Below the pieces are notes generated by a model. That model worked only from the letters and a program-made list of their open reading frames with translations, was not told the DNA's origin and ran no database searches. A stretch of 64,000 nucleotides of DNA from Bradyrhizobium sp. SZCCT0231 (GTDB lineage: Bacteria > Pseudomonadota > Alphaproteobacteria > Rhizobiales > Xanthobacteraceae), in assembly GCF_018130245.1 (NCBI RefSeq), contig NZ_JAFCKP010000009.1, positions 167,232 to 231,231 of the forward strand, read 5' to 3'. This document shows, one piece after another, positions 62,595-64,000 of the stretch. Positions within the stretch are counted from its first letter, which is position 1, and each line of letters begins with the position of its first letter. The position numbers and the translations under genes are program-made.

Positions 62595-62651
62595 GTTAAG
62601 GGCGCCGTCGTTAAGGGCGCCGTCGTTAGGGGCGTCGTCGTTAAGGGCGTC
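62595..62651. repeat. 15-base tandem repeat, nearly four copies
   Basis: Unit gttaagggcgccgtc at 62595-62609 and 62610-62624, a two-mismatch copy at 62625-62639, and a partial copy at 62640-62651. It lies between divergent genes (UPF0104 protein and the epimerase). The period of five codons keeps frames open but no gene is likely. Confidence 0.92.
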
Positions 62652-62743
62652 ATGAAGAAGCCCTCGTGCGAAACGGGGAGCCTATTGCGACCCCATTGAG
62701 GTGGCGGCTAAACAGGATCGGGCAAGGGATCCCGGGGAACAGG

Positions 62744-63733
62744 ATGACGGATCAGGCGATTTTGGTCACGGGTGCCGCCGGCTTCATCGGCTTCCACGTC
62801 GCCCGGCAGCTCCTGGGCGAAGGCCGTGCCGTCGTCGGGCTCGACAATCTCAACAGCTATTACGATCCGGCGCTGAAGAAGGCGCGCCTTGCGCTGCTCG
62901 GGGGCGAGCCCCGCTTCTCTTTCGTCGAGGCCGATCTCGCCGACCGCGAGACGATGGCGGCGCTGTTTGCGCGACATCGTTTTGCCAAAGTCGTGCATCT
63001 CGCGGCGCAAGCCGGCGTGCGCTACTCGATCGAGCAGCCGCACGCCTACGCCGATTCCAATCTCGTGGGCTTTCTCAACGTGCTGGAGGGCTGCCGCAAC
63101 AACGACTGTCGTCATCTCGTCTACGCCTCGTCGTCCTCCGTGTACGGCGCCAACACAAAACTGCCATTTGCGGTTGCGGACCGCACCGATCACCCCGTGA
63201 GCTTCTATGCTGCGACCAAGAAGGCGAACGAGGTCATGGCGCAGTCCTACAGCCATCTCTATCGCCTGCCGGTCACGGGGCTGCGCTTCTTTACCATTTA
63301 CGGCCCGTGGGGCCGCCCTGACATGGCCATGTTTCTGTTCGTCAACGCCATCATGGCGGGCAAGCCGATCCGGCTCTTTAACCATGGCAAGATGCGCCGG
63401 GACTTCACCTATATTGATGATGTGACCCGTGTCGTATCCAAGCTGGTCGATCTCGTGCCTGCGGACGATCCGTCTGCCGCAAATGCGCCGTTTAAGCTCT
63501 ACAATGTCGGCAATCATCATCCGGAGGAACTGATGCACGTCGTCGGTCTTCTGGAGCGGGAGCTGGGCCGGACGGCGATCAAAGAATTGCTGCCGATGCA
63601 GCCGGGAGATGTGCTGGAAACGTTCGCGGATGTCGAGGATTTGATGCGCGACACCGGCTTTGCACCGTCAACGCCGATCGAGCATGGGGTCCATAATTTC
63701 GTCACCTGGTATCGGGACTACTTCAAGGTTTGA
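62744..63733 (+). CDS. UDP-glucuronate 4-epimerase
   Basis: A 329-residue extended SDR with T-G-A-A-G-F-I-G-F-H at 9-18, N-S-Y-Y-D-P, H-L-A-A-Q-A-G-V-R-Y-S and the catalytic Y-A-A-T-K. D-N-L-N-S-Y-Y-D-P-x-L-K and the A-G-V-R-Y-S block are typical of UDP-GlcA epimerases (LspL, CapI), giving UDP-galacturonate for LPS or capsule. ATG at 62744 has GGGGAACAGG upstream. The next gene follows 7 bases after its stop. Confidence 0.88.
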   Translation: MTDQAILVTGAAGFIGFHVARQLLGEGRAVVGLDNLNSYYDPALKKARLALLGGEPRFSFVEADLADRETMAALFARHRFAKVVHLAAQAGVRYSIEQPHAYADSNLVGFLNVLEGCRNNDCRHLVYASSSSVYGANTKLPFAVADRTDHPVSFYAATKKANEVMAQSYSHLYRLPVTGLRFFTIYGPWGRPDMAMFLFVNAIMAGKPIRLFNHGKMRRDFTYIDDVTRVVSKLVDLVPADDPSAANAPFKLYNVGNHHPEELMHVVGLLERELGRTAIKELLPMQPGDVLETFADVEDLMRDTGFAPSTPIEHGVHNFVTWYRDYFKV

Positions 63734-63740
63734 GATCACG

Positions 63741-64000
63741 ATGGACAAACGCATAATCCCCCTGATCATGTGCGGCGGTGCCGGCACGCGGCTGTGGCCC
63801 GCTTCGCGCGAGGTGCGCCCCAAGCAATTCCTGCCGCTGTTCGGCACGCGCTCGACGTTCCAGGACACGCTGCTGCGCGTGTCCGATCCTTCCCTGTTCG
63901 ACCGGCCGATCGTCATCACCAACGCGTCCTATCGCTTCATGGTGCTGGAGCAGCTCGCCGAGATCGGCATCGAGGCGGACGTGATCCTCGAGCCGATGCG
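63741..64000 (+). CDS. manC: Mannose-1-phosphate guanylyltransferase, N-terminal part
   Basis: The first 86 codons before the right edge. The signature M-C-G-G-A-G-T-R-L-W-P-A-S-R followed by R-P-K-Q-F (residues about 10-28) is diagnostic for ManC/XanB-type guanylyltransferases, and Q-D-T-L-L-R and V-I-T-N-A-S-Y-R-F follow as expected. It makes GDP-mannose from mannose-1-phosphate; the full protein may also carry the isomerase domain, which is not visible here. In an operon with the UDP-GlcA epimerase. Confidence 0.93.
   Translation, partial: MDKRIIPLIMCGGAGTRLWPASREVRPKQFLPLFGTRSTFQDTLLRVSDPSLFDRPIVITNASYRFMVLEQLAEIGIEADVILEPM

Noticed and set aside
62595-62651. CRISPR-like repeat
   Set aside because: Copies are directly adjacent with no spacers and only 15 bases long, so this is a simple tandem repeat.

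Overview
The window reads as chromosomal DNA of an alphaproteobacterium, most probably a Bradyrhizobium. It is GC-rich with long open frames on both strands. It carries many branched-chain amino acid type ABC operons, a lipid A hydroxylase and heptose-containing LPS core genes. Several intergenic palindromic repeats are of the kind I recognise as dispersed in Bradyrhizobium genomes. No rRNA, tRNA, CRISPR array, transposase or integrase was seen.

Region 1 (1-16119) is a surface-sugar island. The left part (minus strand) has a fused nucleotidyltransferase-HAD protein, then legB, legC and the start of legG, overlapping as an operon that runs off the left edge. The right part (minus strand, 8863-16119) is a tight operon: CBS-GHMP kinase, NeuB-SAF-TIM-barrel fusion, CMP-sugar synthetase, SDR, sugar isomerase, SDR, PtmA-like SDR. 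Together they encode most of a GDP-linked legionaminic-acid-like (nonulosonic acid) pathway. Between the two parts lies a plus-strand cassette (4409-8689) with a Wzz-like protein, a Wzy-like membrane protein and two tandem paralogues of a family I do not recognise.

Region 2 (16285-18941) has a possible carbamoyltransferase remnant, a PaaK-like ligase and an AGE-family epimerase. Region 3 (18954-27230) is a minus-strand transporter operon, livG-acyl-CoA ligase-livH-livM-binding protein-livF, with a divergent Crp/Fnr regulator. Region 4 (27329-30932) holds an MFS transporter, a HemD-like protein, purU and a small lipoprotein. Region 5 (31514-37447) is a second, plus-strand liv operon (binding protein, livH, livM, livG, livF) followed by a MetE-like protein, with an operator-like palindrome in its leader.

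Region 6 (37858-42071) is a methyl-cycle group: an HTH-methyltransferase fusion, metK and ahcY, closed by a strong terminator. Region 7 (42179-47702) has a Baeyer-Villiger type monooxygenase, an orphan ParA coupled to a phasin-domain protein, a 51-residue protein behind a CtrA-type box, an LpxO-type hydroxylase, an NTF2-like protein and a FAH-family hydrolase.

Region 8 (47739-64000) is an LPS locus: an MsbA-type ABC exporter, galE, a GT4 glycosyltransferase, waaF, hldD, hldE and waaL. A WbpM-like dehydratase, a reductase and a WecA/WreU-like initiating transferase follow, resembling the module that starts O-antigen on QuiNAc in Rhizobium. A membrane flippase-like protein, a UDP-glucuronate 4-epimerase and the start of manC complete it. 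A HigA-like orphan antitoxin is embedded here.
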